A DNA stretch of 64,000 nt, from NCBI GenBank assembly GCA_024734555.1, contig JANPWX010000211.1:372001-436000 (forward strand). The letters are read 5' to 3'. The DNA comes from Trochalopteron elliotii. Its lineage: Eukaryota > Chordata > Aves > Passeriformes > Leiothrichidae. The translations under genes were made by a program, and so were the position numbers. Below are positions 1 to 11,110 of the stretch, piece after piece. Numbering within the stretch: position 1 is the first letter of the stretch; the number at the start of each line of letters is the position of its first letter. The notes below the pieces were generated by a model. That model was not told the origin of the DNA. It saw only the letters and a list, made by a program, of their open reading frames with translations, and did not search any database.

Positions 1-904
1 AAAGTCATTTACTCCTTCAGCCTGGCCCAATTAATATTTAATTATGTCAGGCAAAGTGGAACAGCTTGAGTGGAAGGACTTGAGGGTCCCCACACAGCCC
101 AGGGTAGCCCAAACTTACAAATCCACGTGGTACAACAAAAGCAAAAGTGAACCCAGGTCTTCTGCATCCTAAGCAAATGCCCTAAATTGCTGTCTAGCAG
201 GGGAAAACCAGTATTACCTCTTTTGTCAGCTGCATTTGGTGCTGGGACCAAACCACTATAGATTAGCTCTGAGGCTCAAGATCCTTTGGGAAAAGGAAGA
301 CAGGCTCTCAGGTTGTGAAGCCTGACAAGGATTAAATGCAAGAGAAGTGTCTACCTACCCCCCAAACTGTCAAAACAATGCTCAGCTGTGAGTGCTGAGA
401 GGCAGCATCAGCACCCAGGCAAAGAATTCTTCATCTTGGATTTCAGCAGCTCAGTGGCAGGCAAGGAACCAAAGCCCCTCTCTGACCTGAGCTCTGATCT
501 AGGGCCAGATTTTACTTGACAGTCAGAAGTGACAGGTAGAGGAAAAGAAAATTAATCCATTTGCCTGCATGCCTTGTCTTCTAGCTGCCATTCAATGTTT
601 TGTGTCAGGTGTTTTATATGCAGGAGGTTACAAAGAGAACTGCTTTGTGTTTTCATTATGTCTGAAAAAGGTACTATTTGAACATTTGGTTTTGTCTCCC
701 TCAATTCAAAATACACACTTCCTGGACTGAAAAGGCACATCTTCCCACTGATAGAAGAGAAAAATTTCCAGTTCCCACCACTATTTCATAAATTCAGTTT
801 GCAATTCCTAGCAGAAGCAAAGCTCTGTTTATGCTGTTATTGTATACTGTACCTGAAAGCTTTAGGCAACCAAGGGCTAAGGTGAATTAACTCAGTGCTC
901 TCTG

Positions 905-962
905 TTCAGAACATGAAATTCATGTTCACGTTAATGAAATTTCATTCAGAAAATGAAATGTG
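905..962. repeat. Cluster of short palindromes
   Basis: GAACATGAAATTCATGTTC (909-927) is a perfect inverted repeat with 9-bp arms around one base. It is followed six bases later by the 14-bp palindrome AATGAAATTTCATT (933-946) and then AAATGAAATG. This could bind dimeric transcription factors or be a decayed hairpin element; no function is shown. Confidence 0.7.
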
Positions 963-1079
963 AATGTTAATAGCTGACAGGCCTGTGGGTATGAACAACC
1001 CCTAAATTTAGACAAAACCCTAATGTCAAAAGAGCACAATTTAACCCAAAGCAGATTCTGTACCTTGAGTTCACACTGC

Positions 1080-1690
1080 CTGTGGATCAGGCAGGGAAGG
1101 CAGCATGGGAGGACTGTGCCTGCTCAAGGCCAGTCCCTGGCAAGGACACCCAGATGGGGAGGGTTTGTGGTACCTCCCACCCTCGTGCCCCACAGAGCTT
1201 CACAGAGCCCAGGCCCCTCACACTTGGAGTTTGTCTCCAAACCCTGCAGCTCCTCCACTCTCCCAGTACAGACCTCCTGTTTCCTGAGCTCTTGTCCCAA
1301 ATCCACTGCAGCCCACGTCTTCCTCTATCTTTTTTTCTTCCAAATTGTGCCCCAAAGCCTCCTGTATGCCACAGACCTGAGCTCCTTAGAGCTTCTCTCC
1401 CACATCTCCACCTGCCCTCTCTGCCAGGCTCCCTCCTGTCAGGCTCTGCACCCACCACAGCATCCCTTCACTCTGAATCACTCCATCCATACCCACTCCC
1501 TACCTCAGCCCATAAGCCCTGCTGTGGGCCCAGCTGTTCTGCTTGTGCTGATCACTGACTACTGATTTTGTGGCCTCTGCTGTCCCTCACCCAAGCTCTG
1601 ACATCCCTCCAGCATTCACTGCCACTTTCTGACTTCCCAGCCCAGCCAACCCAACTCATCTCTTCCCAGGACCCTGCAGGAAAGTTGTTC
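1080..1690. other. Strand-asymmetric C/T-rich block, no gene supported
   Basis: The plus strand is strongly rich in C and T over G across about 600 bp (many CTCC, CCCA and CTCTG runs). As a result stop codons are rare in all three plus frames, giving a 180-codon frame at 1023-1565. I see no acceptor-donor structure, no known domain and proline/serine-rich low-information peptides, so I treat the frames as a composition effect. Confidence 0.6.
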
Positions 1691-2612
1691 TGACTTCTGC
1701 TTCTGGCAAACATTTTCAAAATCTGAATACAGGCTACACTTGCCCAAAAACCAGCCTGGTTCAGCTCTGAAGAAATTAAAATGTACCACCTCCAAGAATA
1801 GGATATATAGAAGCTATAAAGATCTGCTAGTGTGAATTGGCCCCAAAAAGAAGCAACTACCAGTCTAATTTCTGTGCACACAAATGTGGACCCAGCTTTG
1901 GTTTCCACTGTGCATTTAGTTATATCTGCCAATGACTGGATGGTGCCATAGAGGTATCCATGTTGGAAATATATAGAGGTATGCCTGTTGGAAATAATGT
2001 GAAGAACCCTGATGCTTTAAAATGTGACATAAATATCAATAAGCTGTCATAGTGCTAAGCCGTAAGCAATGCATGTGAGCTTATCACTGTCACAGCTTAG
2101 TGCCTGGGAATGGCTGCCTGATATATGTTCTAGAACTCCCCTTTGCTTCAGAAGCAGCAGATTAAGAGTATTTTGTCACTTCTTTTAGCACGTGTTGCAC
2201 ATTTTTTAGAGCCCAGGCCTGAAAATGAGTTATCTTTAGGATATTCAAGCAGGCCTGACATCCCAGTGTGACAGGATTTCTGTGGACATCGGTGCTGACC
2301 ACTCTGTACATGCTGTTCATATCAGTCCTTAGTCAGCAGTTAGGGATGGCTCACTTCCTGCTGATGTTCTCCAGTTTGGGGGTTTTCCTGCATTTAGCAA
2401 GCCATGAAAATATGTAAAAAAGGTCACTGGTTTAAGTATTGCCTTTGGGGTTTCTTCTAAATATTGTGCAAGAATATTACATCTTGATTTTAATGGATCT
2501 CATCTCCAATCTTACTTTCCAGTAATTGTATTAATTATAAGAATTTTAATCATTATTTTTAGCATTTCTAATCTCTATTAAGTTGATGAAATAAATATTT
2601 GGTGATATATTT
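1691..2612. other. Intergenic stretch, nothing recognised apart from a short tandem duplication
   Basis: Ordinary AT-moderate DNA up to the assembly gap. The only structure is a 25-bp imperfect tandem duplication (1948-1972 and 1973-1998; ATAGAGGTATCCATGTTGGA / ATAGAGGTATGCCTGTTGGA). Confidence 0.6.
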
Positions 2613-2949
2613 NNNNNNNNNNNNNNNNNNNNNNNNNNNNNNNNNNNNNNNNNNNNNNNNNNNNNNNNNNNNNNNNNNNNNNNNNNNNNNNNNNNNNNNN
2701 NNNNNNNNNNNNNNNNNNNNNNNNNNNNNNNNNNNNNNNNNNNNNNNNNNNNNNNNNNNNNNNNNNNNNNNNNNNNNNNNNNNNNNNNNNNNNNNNNNNN
2801 NNNNNNNNNNNNNNNNNNNNNNNNNNNNNNNNNNNNNNNNNNNNNNNNNNNNNNNNNNNNNNNNNNNNNNNNNNNNNNNNNNNNNNNNNNNNNNNNNNNN
2901 NNNNNNNNNNNNNNNNNNNNNNNNNNNNNNNNNNNNNNNNNNNNNNNNN
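2613..2949. other. Assembly gap (337 N)
   Basis: A run of undetermined bases. The left flank is AT-rich; the right flank (2950-3040) is very C-rich with runs of C7 and C6, a composition that commonly breaks short-read assembly. Apparent reading frames across the Ns are artefacts. Confidence 0.99.
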
Positions 2950-5900
2950 CCTGCCCCCCCTGCATCGCCCACTGCTCTCCCTTTGCCCAGGCCAGCTGCC
3001 CTTGCTCCACTTCCCCCCCTGCCCAAGGGGAGCTCTGGGAATGCTGGCTGGAAGAGGGGAGGCCAGACATACTGGGAACAGCTTCCCTGGCCAAGCAACT
3101 ACAAAGGCTACTTCAGAGTATGAATGAGAGCCTGGGAATGCCTCAAAACCAATTTTCCCTCCATTTCTAACATAGCAGGGACATTTTACCCATCTTTTCC
3201 ATAAAGGGAAGGAGCTCATGCTGGCACGAGCATCATGTCACTCCAGAATAATTCTATCAGATTTATTACATCTAAGTGCTTCAGTAAATATTTAAAGAAT
3301 CTGATTGCAGCATATACAGCTCTAAGAGATTAAAAAGAAATGTTACCTTACATTGGCATATAATGTTATTTACCTAAGATAATTAAATCAACTCAGTTAA
3401 TCACTAAATCAACTAAATTTTCATTACCATGACACGCTTAAGGAGTACAGGTGACGTCTGGTTAGAAATGTTAAAGTAATAATAATAACAACTGTTGGTT
3501 GGTGGAACTAAATTAAAGTGACATTAAACCTCACAAAGTATCCTCACCACTAATCTTAGACAAAAGTCAAGTTTGCACTGCTGTAGAGGAAAGTACTCAT
3601 TCAGTTGTGAGGAGTATAGTTTAGGCATATTTACCACTTTCCCCTCTATAAATACTAAATAAATATCACAGTGCCCTTAACCACTTCACAGGTGGGAAAG
3701 CAATGCCCTGCAGCACATACTTCCCAAAGCAACCAGTGGTTTTCATGAGGCCAAATCTTCTGACCTTTATTTAGTACTTCACAGAGAACCCTTCATTGGA
3801 GTGCTTACAGCTCTTCACTAATTCCCTATAGGCATGCTTAGGATACTCCAAGGTGATTATTCAGTTTAAAGGTGGCTGATCAGAATCATTTTACTGCCAA
3901 AAAAAATTGAAAGCAAAGGCATGTGTAGCAGGCCAATAGCCAGGGAAGAATGGTCAGAGGAATCAAGTTTGAGAACAGATGAACAACTGTCATTAGCAGC
4001 AGAAAAAATAGCTTCTTTTTTCCTCGTGAAACAGTGCCACTGTATGGTTCCATTTCACATTTAATTTACACTCTGCACCTCTGTGTATCAGATAGCACCT
4101 GGATGCTGCTGTACTTGCACAGACACTCCTTCCTCAGGAGGAAACTGGCAATTGTCACTGCACACAACAGCAATACACTCAAGGAGTCAGAGTATTTTTT
4201 CCAGGGAAAAGCTGAACTTCTACACTTTTACTGTTCTTTCAAGATGTAACTTCTGATTAAAGCTTCCTTCAATCAGAGACATTCACTGGCAATACTATTG
4301 TTCCTCAGCAACATCTCTGTAGTGACTGATTACAAAGGGAGCTGGTTCTCAGCAGAAAAAATATTACAAACTCTAGTGCCCCAAATGGGAAGTAATCCAG
4401 TTTTGATTGCTGACCGCAAAAAGAAAAAAAGAGAAGAATTAAAATTAAACTCTTAGAATATTTTTATGGTTACTAACAAAATTAATAATAGCTTTTCAAG
4501 ACTTGAATGCTCTGTGCATTTTTTTTCTCTTAACATCTCCATAAAACCTGTAGTTGTCTCTATTCTTCCAGATATAGTCCTGAGGAACAGAAATAAGGTC
4601 ATTCCATCAAAAGCAATGTTAAAAATGGTACACCAGGGAACAGAGCCAAAAATTTACTTAAAATAATGATCAACTCTTGTAATCTACTGGTCACTACATG
4701 TCAAGAACCTTCCTTCCCTTGTGCTGATCCACTGGGATTTTTAATGTCTTGCAGTCGTCAGCCTGAGAACCATCCTCATCCAGGCATATGCAAAAGCCTC
4801 GTATTTTTAGCCTGGATCTGTTGATCCAGGTGGCATCCCTTAAATTTCCATTTCCTGGGAGTCCATCCAAGAGGAGATGGAAATCATCTTGGCCAGCTGC
4901 ACTGCAGGAAATGGGCCACGAGTGGAAAACCACGGCTGAGCATCAGCACACAGCAAGGAGTGGGGCTCCTGTGAGGCCAAAATGCAAAAGGGAGGTGGGA
5001 GGGAGGAGCCGAGGGAGCTGCAGCTGCCAGCACAGATTTGGGGAGCAGAACCTTTGTGCTTGCTCTGCTCTGCTTCAATCTGTGGTCACTGCTCTCAGCT
5101 GTAAGACAGAGTCTCACCCCAGTTACTTTGACGAGTGAATTCTCTGATCAGATGAACTAGGGGACAGCTACATTTCAAATCCTTAACCCTTGCAATTTAG
5201 ATTCACCTTTCATGGCTCATCCTTGCCAGCACCTTCTGTATTCTCTGTTCTAGTACCTAATGTACAATTTATATTCCTTTATTTTTAATCACCTTTACTG
5301 TGTAATTTTCTTAGGTACTTATCTACCATTTCATCTCCCTGCTTTGCCTAATTACCTGTCCCTTTCCTTGAGATGGTTCTTTTATTCCCTTCTTACTTTT
5401 CAGAATCATTAGCATTGCATTATTATTCTTAACAGCAGTACATTTATGTTTATTATGCAGTGTTTGCAAATAAATAGAGAACTGAATTTCTGGCTGTATT
5501 TACCTAAAGCTAAAAGGAGAAAATGCAATGTGGGTTGAATTCTCATTTCATTTACTTGCTTATTTTGGAAGGAATAATTTTTAAAGACTTTTAAGACCTC
5601 TGCTTTACAATCAGTACTTTTTATAGCTTTGGTGCTGCAAGGAATGTTGGAAAAATTTATCAAAACATATCATTTTAATACACAAGAAAGTACTAATATT
5701 GAATCCAGTTTTCTTCTTCCTTCGATACTGCTCTTTTCCTTAAGGAAATACTTGTAACTACATCAGATAACTGAAATGATCCTGAGTAAATGGTGACATT
5801 CTGCCCTGTGAAGCACTTCTTGTTCATCCATATTTGACTTTATAAACATCATAAAAGGATAAACCTTCTCACACAGTGTTTTACTGCTGTAACCTGTTGG

Positions 5901-7714
5901 ACTGTAATTTATTTTCCCCTGGCTGTGTGGTTACCTTGCCATGGGGTAACAAGACTAAAGTGATGCCAGGCCCTTCTCCCATTCAGGGAAAGGACAAACA
6001 CTCCTACAAGATTACAGTGGAAGCAAAGCTAAATTCACCCAAGCTCCCCAGCCAGGCAAGTGTGTGGCTGGGCAGTAGCCACATTTGAGTCCAAAGGCCT
6101 GTTAAACACATAAAGATCAGTCCAGACATCCCTACCTGATCAAGGCCCAGCATGTCTGCTGATCACAGAGCAACAGATTCATCTGGTTTTCTTTTGCAGA
6201 AGCAGGAGGAAGGTGGAAACTGTTGGAGTATAGCATTGCTTTGTTTGAGCTCATTTTGCTTAAAATTAGCTGAAGCAATTATGGTTTTGTATAAACTAGT
6301 CTTGCTTCCTGACAGCCTGAGCACTGACTGCCATACCCATGCAGGCTCTCAGCCAGACTACATTAAAAAAATTGACATTTCACTTTCTTCAAAGGCTGAG
6401 AGAAACTTAGCCTTTGAAGAAAGAAAAAGGCATTCTCTCTTCCTCTGGGTTAGGCAGCAGGGCTTTTAATTAATCCAGGGAAACAGGGAACTTCTTCCAC
6501 TAGGGAAGGTCCCAATTGCCCAATTCTTAGTGAGCCACTCACTTCATGACTCTGTTTCTCTTTCTGTGCTGCTGTCTATTTAAAGCCATGAGCTGTGCCT
6601 TGTGCCCCTTGGCTGCTCTCACTCCCTCAACTGCTACACCCCATGTAACATGGGGTCTGGGGATAGCCCGAGTCCTTAGGTCCCTTCTATTGCTCATGTT
6701 CATAGGAAAAGACACTTGTTAAACACTAAAAACTAGATGGGAAGTGACCCCAACATCTCAGTATTAATCCAAAGGTGATTTGAGATTTGTTACATGCATT
6801 CTTTCCCCTTTGTCAGCAGTAGATAAAACTATCTGACATTTCATGGGAATTCTGTGCCTTGCCCATTAAGTGTTGTCTGAGGCTCCCAGGACCAGCTGCA
6901 CTGTGAGATGTGTGGTTTTATGAGGACAGGGTGCTGGCTGGTGGCTGCTGCATAGCCCTGCTCACACCAGAGCTGAGCTGTGAGCTCAGGGAATCACATG
7001 GCACTGGACAGAGGTTGAAACAATGGAGTGGCAATTATTGCTTGTTCTTGTCCTAAGATGTATCACTGAGCTCAAAGGTGCTGCTTCCATTTCTTATTTT
7101 GATCTTGTTTTATTCTTTATCCCAGAGACACTACCAGACAGCGAACACATTAAATAATAAAGGAAGCAAAACCCTTATATCAATCTTTCCCTAAGAAGCT
7201 CCAGTTGTGTTTTATTAACAGAAACATTTCAGTTTCATAAATACTTAATGAAGTGACTGCCTATAGCAGGGAGACACTCCTGAGCTAATTGTTGCTGTGG
7301 TCAAACCACCAAGCTGCTTAGTATTTGCTTGCAGCATCACATTACAATGAACACAGCTGACAAACTGGTTATTAAAGTATTGAAAGTATGTCCTCAAAAA
7401 CTGGGATTGTTTAGTTAGCAGAAGTCATTAGTGCTAGCTCAGGAATGATGTGGACTAAGAGCCTGGTGCAATTCTGCAGCCAAGGTGATCAATGTACAGG
7501 AAAACCAGGGAGCTCAGAGGTGATCCCAGGAGAGGTCTGGGCAGTATCCAAAGGCACACTGCTGAGCTCTGCAGCAGTGCCAATGGGAATGGGACAGAGC
7601 AGCCACTCCTCCCAAAGGAATCAGGGTAACACCTTAGGATTTTAGCTTGCATATTTTTCATGTATTTGTAATCCTGCAATTCTTTAGTGTATAACTCTGA
7701 ACTCCATATACAGT
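2950..7714. other. Intergenic stretch without supported genes
   Basis: I see no CR1, LTR or convincing exon. The left edge (2950-3050) is C-rich at the assembly gap. The block 4720-5140 is more GC-rich than its neighbours and has overlapping short frames on both strands, but none with proper splice sites or known domains. Confidence 0.5.
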
Positions 7715-8059
7715 GTGAGTGGCTGCTTTCCCATTTTGGTCAGACACAACAAGTTCTCTCTAGACCTCATTGCCTCAGACCCTGAGAAACGTAAGCAAAA
7801 GTGAGTTGAGGGGAGCAAATTTGGGGTGAATGACTTCATCAGCTGAAGCTGTAATTGGAAGATTAACCCCCCAATAGGCAAATAGACCAAACTTATAAAA
7901 GTGTGAAAACTCGTGACCCCTGGTCCATTTTTGGGTGTAGCCCCTAGGGGGGCTTTGTCTGCCCTAAATGTACCTGAAGGTCCTTCATTAACTATATCTG
8001 CTTTTTATTATCTTAATTTTGTCTGGCCTCTGTTTTTATGTAAGCCCAAAAAGGCATCA
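7715..8059 (+). mobile_element. Solo LTR of an avian endogenous retrovirus (same family as the copy near 61.6-61.9 kb)
   Basis: It matches the 61570-61937 element along its length: GCTGAAGCTGTAATTGGA, CCAATAGGCAAAT then AGACCAAA, a GTGA-CCC stretch, 'TTGGGTGTAGCCC', 'GTCTGGCCTCTG' and a shared right end GGCATCA. A TATA box (CTTATAAAAG, about 7893-7902) lies where an LTR core promoter is expected. Transcription from it would run rightward. No gag, pol or env sequence flanks it, so it is a solo LTR. The exact left end is uncertain. Confidence 0.68.
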
Positions 8060-9875
8060 AGGGCAGTGCTGGCTGCCCAGATCTTCTGAAACCAGGCAAC
8101 ACAGAAAGGTTACTGCAAGATTAAAATAGATGCAGAGGTTGTACACGTGAGATACTGAAGAAGGAAAATGCTAAACCAGCATCTAGACAAGCCTAAAACA
8201 TCAAGGTGTGAAACCTTACAGTCAAACTAGTTTGGACAGCCAGCAAGGGGTTTCTCTCACTGATGATAAAATAAATTTATTGTATGCTAACTTTATAGGA
8301 CGCTGAGACTCATTGATACAATGAAATTTATACAATTTTCTCCAAGGTAATTTATACCACATATGCATTGTCATACCCAACAGAAGGGCACTAACACGTT
8401 AAATGAAGGTAGTGTTTTCTTCCTTCTTTTATCCTTATTATTATTATTAGTAGTAGTAGTAATGTTAGTGAACTGGCTTGCACTGTTTATTTTGGCTTGT
8501 TCATGGGACAAAAAGCCTGACTGGGGATCTGAGAGGACAAAGGTGTGCAGCAGAAACACACCAGAACGCCTGGGTATGACACCGTAGTCCCAAAATGACC
8601 TCCCTGTCTGCTGTGGTGGCATCCCTACATTCACTCAAAAGGCAGCACAAGAGAATCCTTGTTCACACTCAGGTTCACTCAGCCTGGAGCAGCCTGGCCA
8701 TACTGAAACCCCTGGGGAATTAAGCCCAGGGGAGAAAATATATAGCAAATATTACTTGAGTAGTACTGGAGCCTGGAGCTTCCAAAAATAATCATCTGCT
8801 GGTCTCACTGATGGATGGGTGAACTCCAGATGCAGGAAATCACCATATAGGGCCTGAGGTATGCCTGGATATGACTGACTGGATATGACTGACTACAGAT
8901 TTTTTTGCTATTTCTATCATAACTTTTCCCTGCTACACTACACAGTGAGTCAGATTTCATGGTTAGAACAAGTGTGAGTCACACCAAGAATCGCTCTCCA
9001 AACCTGTAAAAGTAAATTTATTCATTTTCCTTTTCAGAGACTCTTGCTGATCATCCACTGCTGTTAAGAGGTATGTAATTCAGCAGTCTGATAGGGTGGT
9101 TTCAAATATTGAACCGAAAAAATACAAGCTGAACCAAGCAATGGGAAAAACAGATCAGGCATGCAGAGATCTCACTGAAAAGTGATTTAGAAATAAGTTT
9201 CAGAGGGAAAAAAGCCACGTCAGGTCAAAGTCTGTTGAGCTGTCTGTCTGCAGCTGGCATTCTCAAAGGATCGCCTACAACAAGCAATCTATGAGAGTGC
9301 TGGATTTCATCTCCAGATGTAACAGGGATTAAAACAAGGAAAGATATCAGAAAATATAAAGTGGCATTGGAAGACTCTTCTGAAAGGAAAACACACATGG
9401 TTGATTGAAGCAAAATTTAGGTGGTGACTATGTCAGACAGTATGTTGACTACATATAGATATTTAAATTGATAAAAGTGTACATGAGAAAAGAATCCATT
9501 TAAACTTTTGCTTTCACGTTGTTCCTTTCCCTTATTCATCACATCTATATCTCACTTGATAAGTTCCTTTCATAAGTTTTCAAACACAGCTCGTGACTCG
9601 CTGTGGAGTTACCCATGGAACAACACTGCTCCATGCATGGGCACTAAGCACACAGGACTGGTTTGTACTGGGAAACTGCCTTGTGCAAGAGTGCTGTGCC
9701 TTCCCACCTACTTCTGTACAGCCCATTCCTGCAAGCACTCAGCACAGTTGTGGGGAAATCCTCCTGTGAGGTCAATGGCTGCAAGGACAGCAGCTCATTT
9801 GGTGCTTTCCTCAAGTTTGGTACTGTTGAAAAGCAGATTTATGCTCTGGCTAGGAAGCATATAAACAAACAGGCC
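8060..9875. other. Intergenic stretch with microsatellite and 14-bp tandem duplication
   Basis: Contains a (TTA)n(GTA)n microsatellite at 8434-8462 and an exact tandem duplication of GGATATGACTGACT at 8867-8894. Apart from the microexon candidate at 9038, nothing gene-like was seen. Confidence 0.6.
9038..9070 (+). other. Candidate 33-nt microexon
   Basis: A strong acceptor (TTCATTTTCCTTTTCAG, ending 9037) and a strong donor (AAGAG/GTATGTAA, GT at 9071-9072) enclose exactly 33 nt. The length is divisible by three, and one phase is open with the reading ETLADHPLLLR. No neighbouring exon of a matching gene is visible and the peptide is unfamiliar. It may be chance. Confidence 0.18.
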
Positions 9876-10508
9876 ATTATCCAAGTCCGTGGGGCCTGAT
9901 GGAATGTGCTCCAAGCACTGAGGGAGCTGCCAATGTCACTGTGAGGCCACACTCAATTATCTTTGAAAGGTCATAGTGATCAGGGGATTTTACTCAGGAT
10001 TGGAAAAGCAAAGCTTCCTTTTATCTTCCTTCTAAGGCAGAGGATGCAGGGATCTACAGGCCAGACAGCCTCACCTTCATCCCTGGGGAGGAGCAAATCC
10101 AGGGAAGAATCACAAAGAAGATTGGGGGACTGAAGTGTCTCTGGTGTGGAGAGGCTGAAAGAGTTGGGACTGTTCATCCTGGAGAAGGAAAGGCTCAGTG
10201 GGGCTTTACCTGTGTGTTTAAATACCTGGTGAAAGAGTATAAAGAAAATGAGACAGCTTCTCAGGGGCACCCAATGAAAGGACAAGAAGCAATGGACATA
10301 AACTGAATAGGCAAAAAAACTCCCTATTAAACATAAGAACAAAACCCCAAGTATCTCTTTTACTATGAGAATGGTCAAACCATGAAACAAGTTGTTTATG
10401 GAGTCTCCATCCTCTAAAATACTGAAGACCCAACCAGATCTTGTTCTGAACAATTTACGTTATAGAAGTTGCTTCCAAACTCCAGGATTCTGTGATTTTG
10501 TGTGATCC
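9876..10508 (+). mobile_element. CR1: Internally deleted CR1 LINE, plus orientation
   Basis: The left part matches the CR1 reverse-transcriptase region (AAGTCCGTGGGGCCTGATGG, TTATCTTTGAAAGGTCATAG, CTACAGGCCAGACAGCCTCA). At about 10090-10130 it jumps directly to the 3' region (GAGAGGCTGAAAGAGTTGGG, GTTCATCCTGGAGAAGGAAA). It ends in GATTCTGTGATTTTGTG, the decayed tail repeat. Much of the 3' half of ORF2 is therefore missing. The divergence is high, so this is an old copy, and it has no intact reading frame. Confidence 0.88.
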
Positions 10509-11035
10509 TGGTTTTGTGTTTAACCTGGACACTTTAGTTCAGACTAGATTCTCCTGGATTTATTTTCCTAGAAGACTATCTGAAGATTTGAAAGTTCAGT
10601 TCAAATCTGAAGACCTTAGATTGGAAAGGTCTGCACTGTGGACTATCAAAGTGAAGATTACCTTACCTTCTAAACCATTTTTTTTTAACCATGAACACAA
10701 GGTACACCTAATTGCAAGGAAGAAGAAGTTAGATGTGACCTATGTGGTCTGTCTCTCCCCAACCTTGTTTCTGCTTTCTTTCCTAGACTTTTGTGATGCT
10801 GTGATTCTTGCCAACAAGCTCTGAGAAAAAGTAAGAGAACTTAAAATCCCAGACTTCTAAAGGTTTTCAAGTGGTCTCTATATATCACAAAATTCTACAA
10901 TGACAGGTTGATAGGAAGTTTTTTTTTCTTTTAAACACTCTTTACTGTAATCCTCCAGATAGCACAGGGAGCCCTAGCTATAATATTTTCTTTGAATTAA
11001 TGTAAAATTCATTAAATCCCATTACTATAAATTAC

Positions 11036-11110
11036 TGGGCTGTTGGAAATCAGCATAACCCCACTGAAACCAGAGGAATTATACCAACTGACTTTAGAAG
11101 ATGATCTGAC
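11036..11110 (+). repeat. Ancient amniote interspersed repeat relic
   Basis: Blocks GAAATCAGCATAACCCCACT, GAAACCAGAGGAATTATACC and TTTAGAAGATGATCTGA match, in order, a repeat I know from slow-evolving turtle and crocodile genomes, whose consensus reads roughly 'taactccattgaagtcaatggagttacacc...gaggatctgg'. I cannot name the family with certainty. Such relics in birds are over 100 million years old and are often kept because they regulate something. Confidence 0.45.

Noticed and set aside
2546..3219. Several 174-213-codon frames on both strands
   Set aside because: They run through the run of Ns, which cannot contain a stop, so their length is an artefact of the gap.
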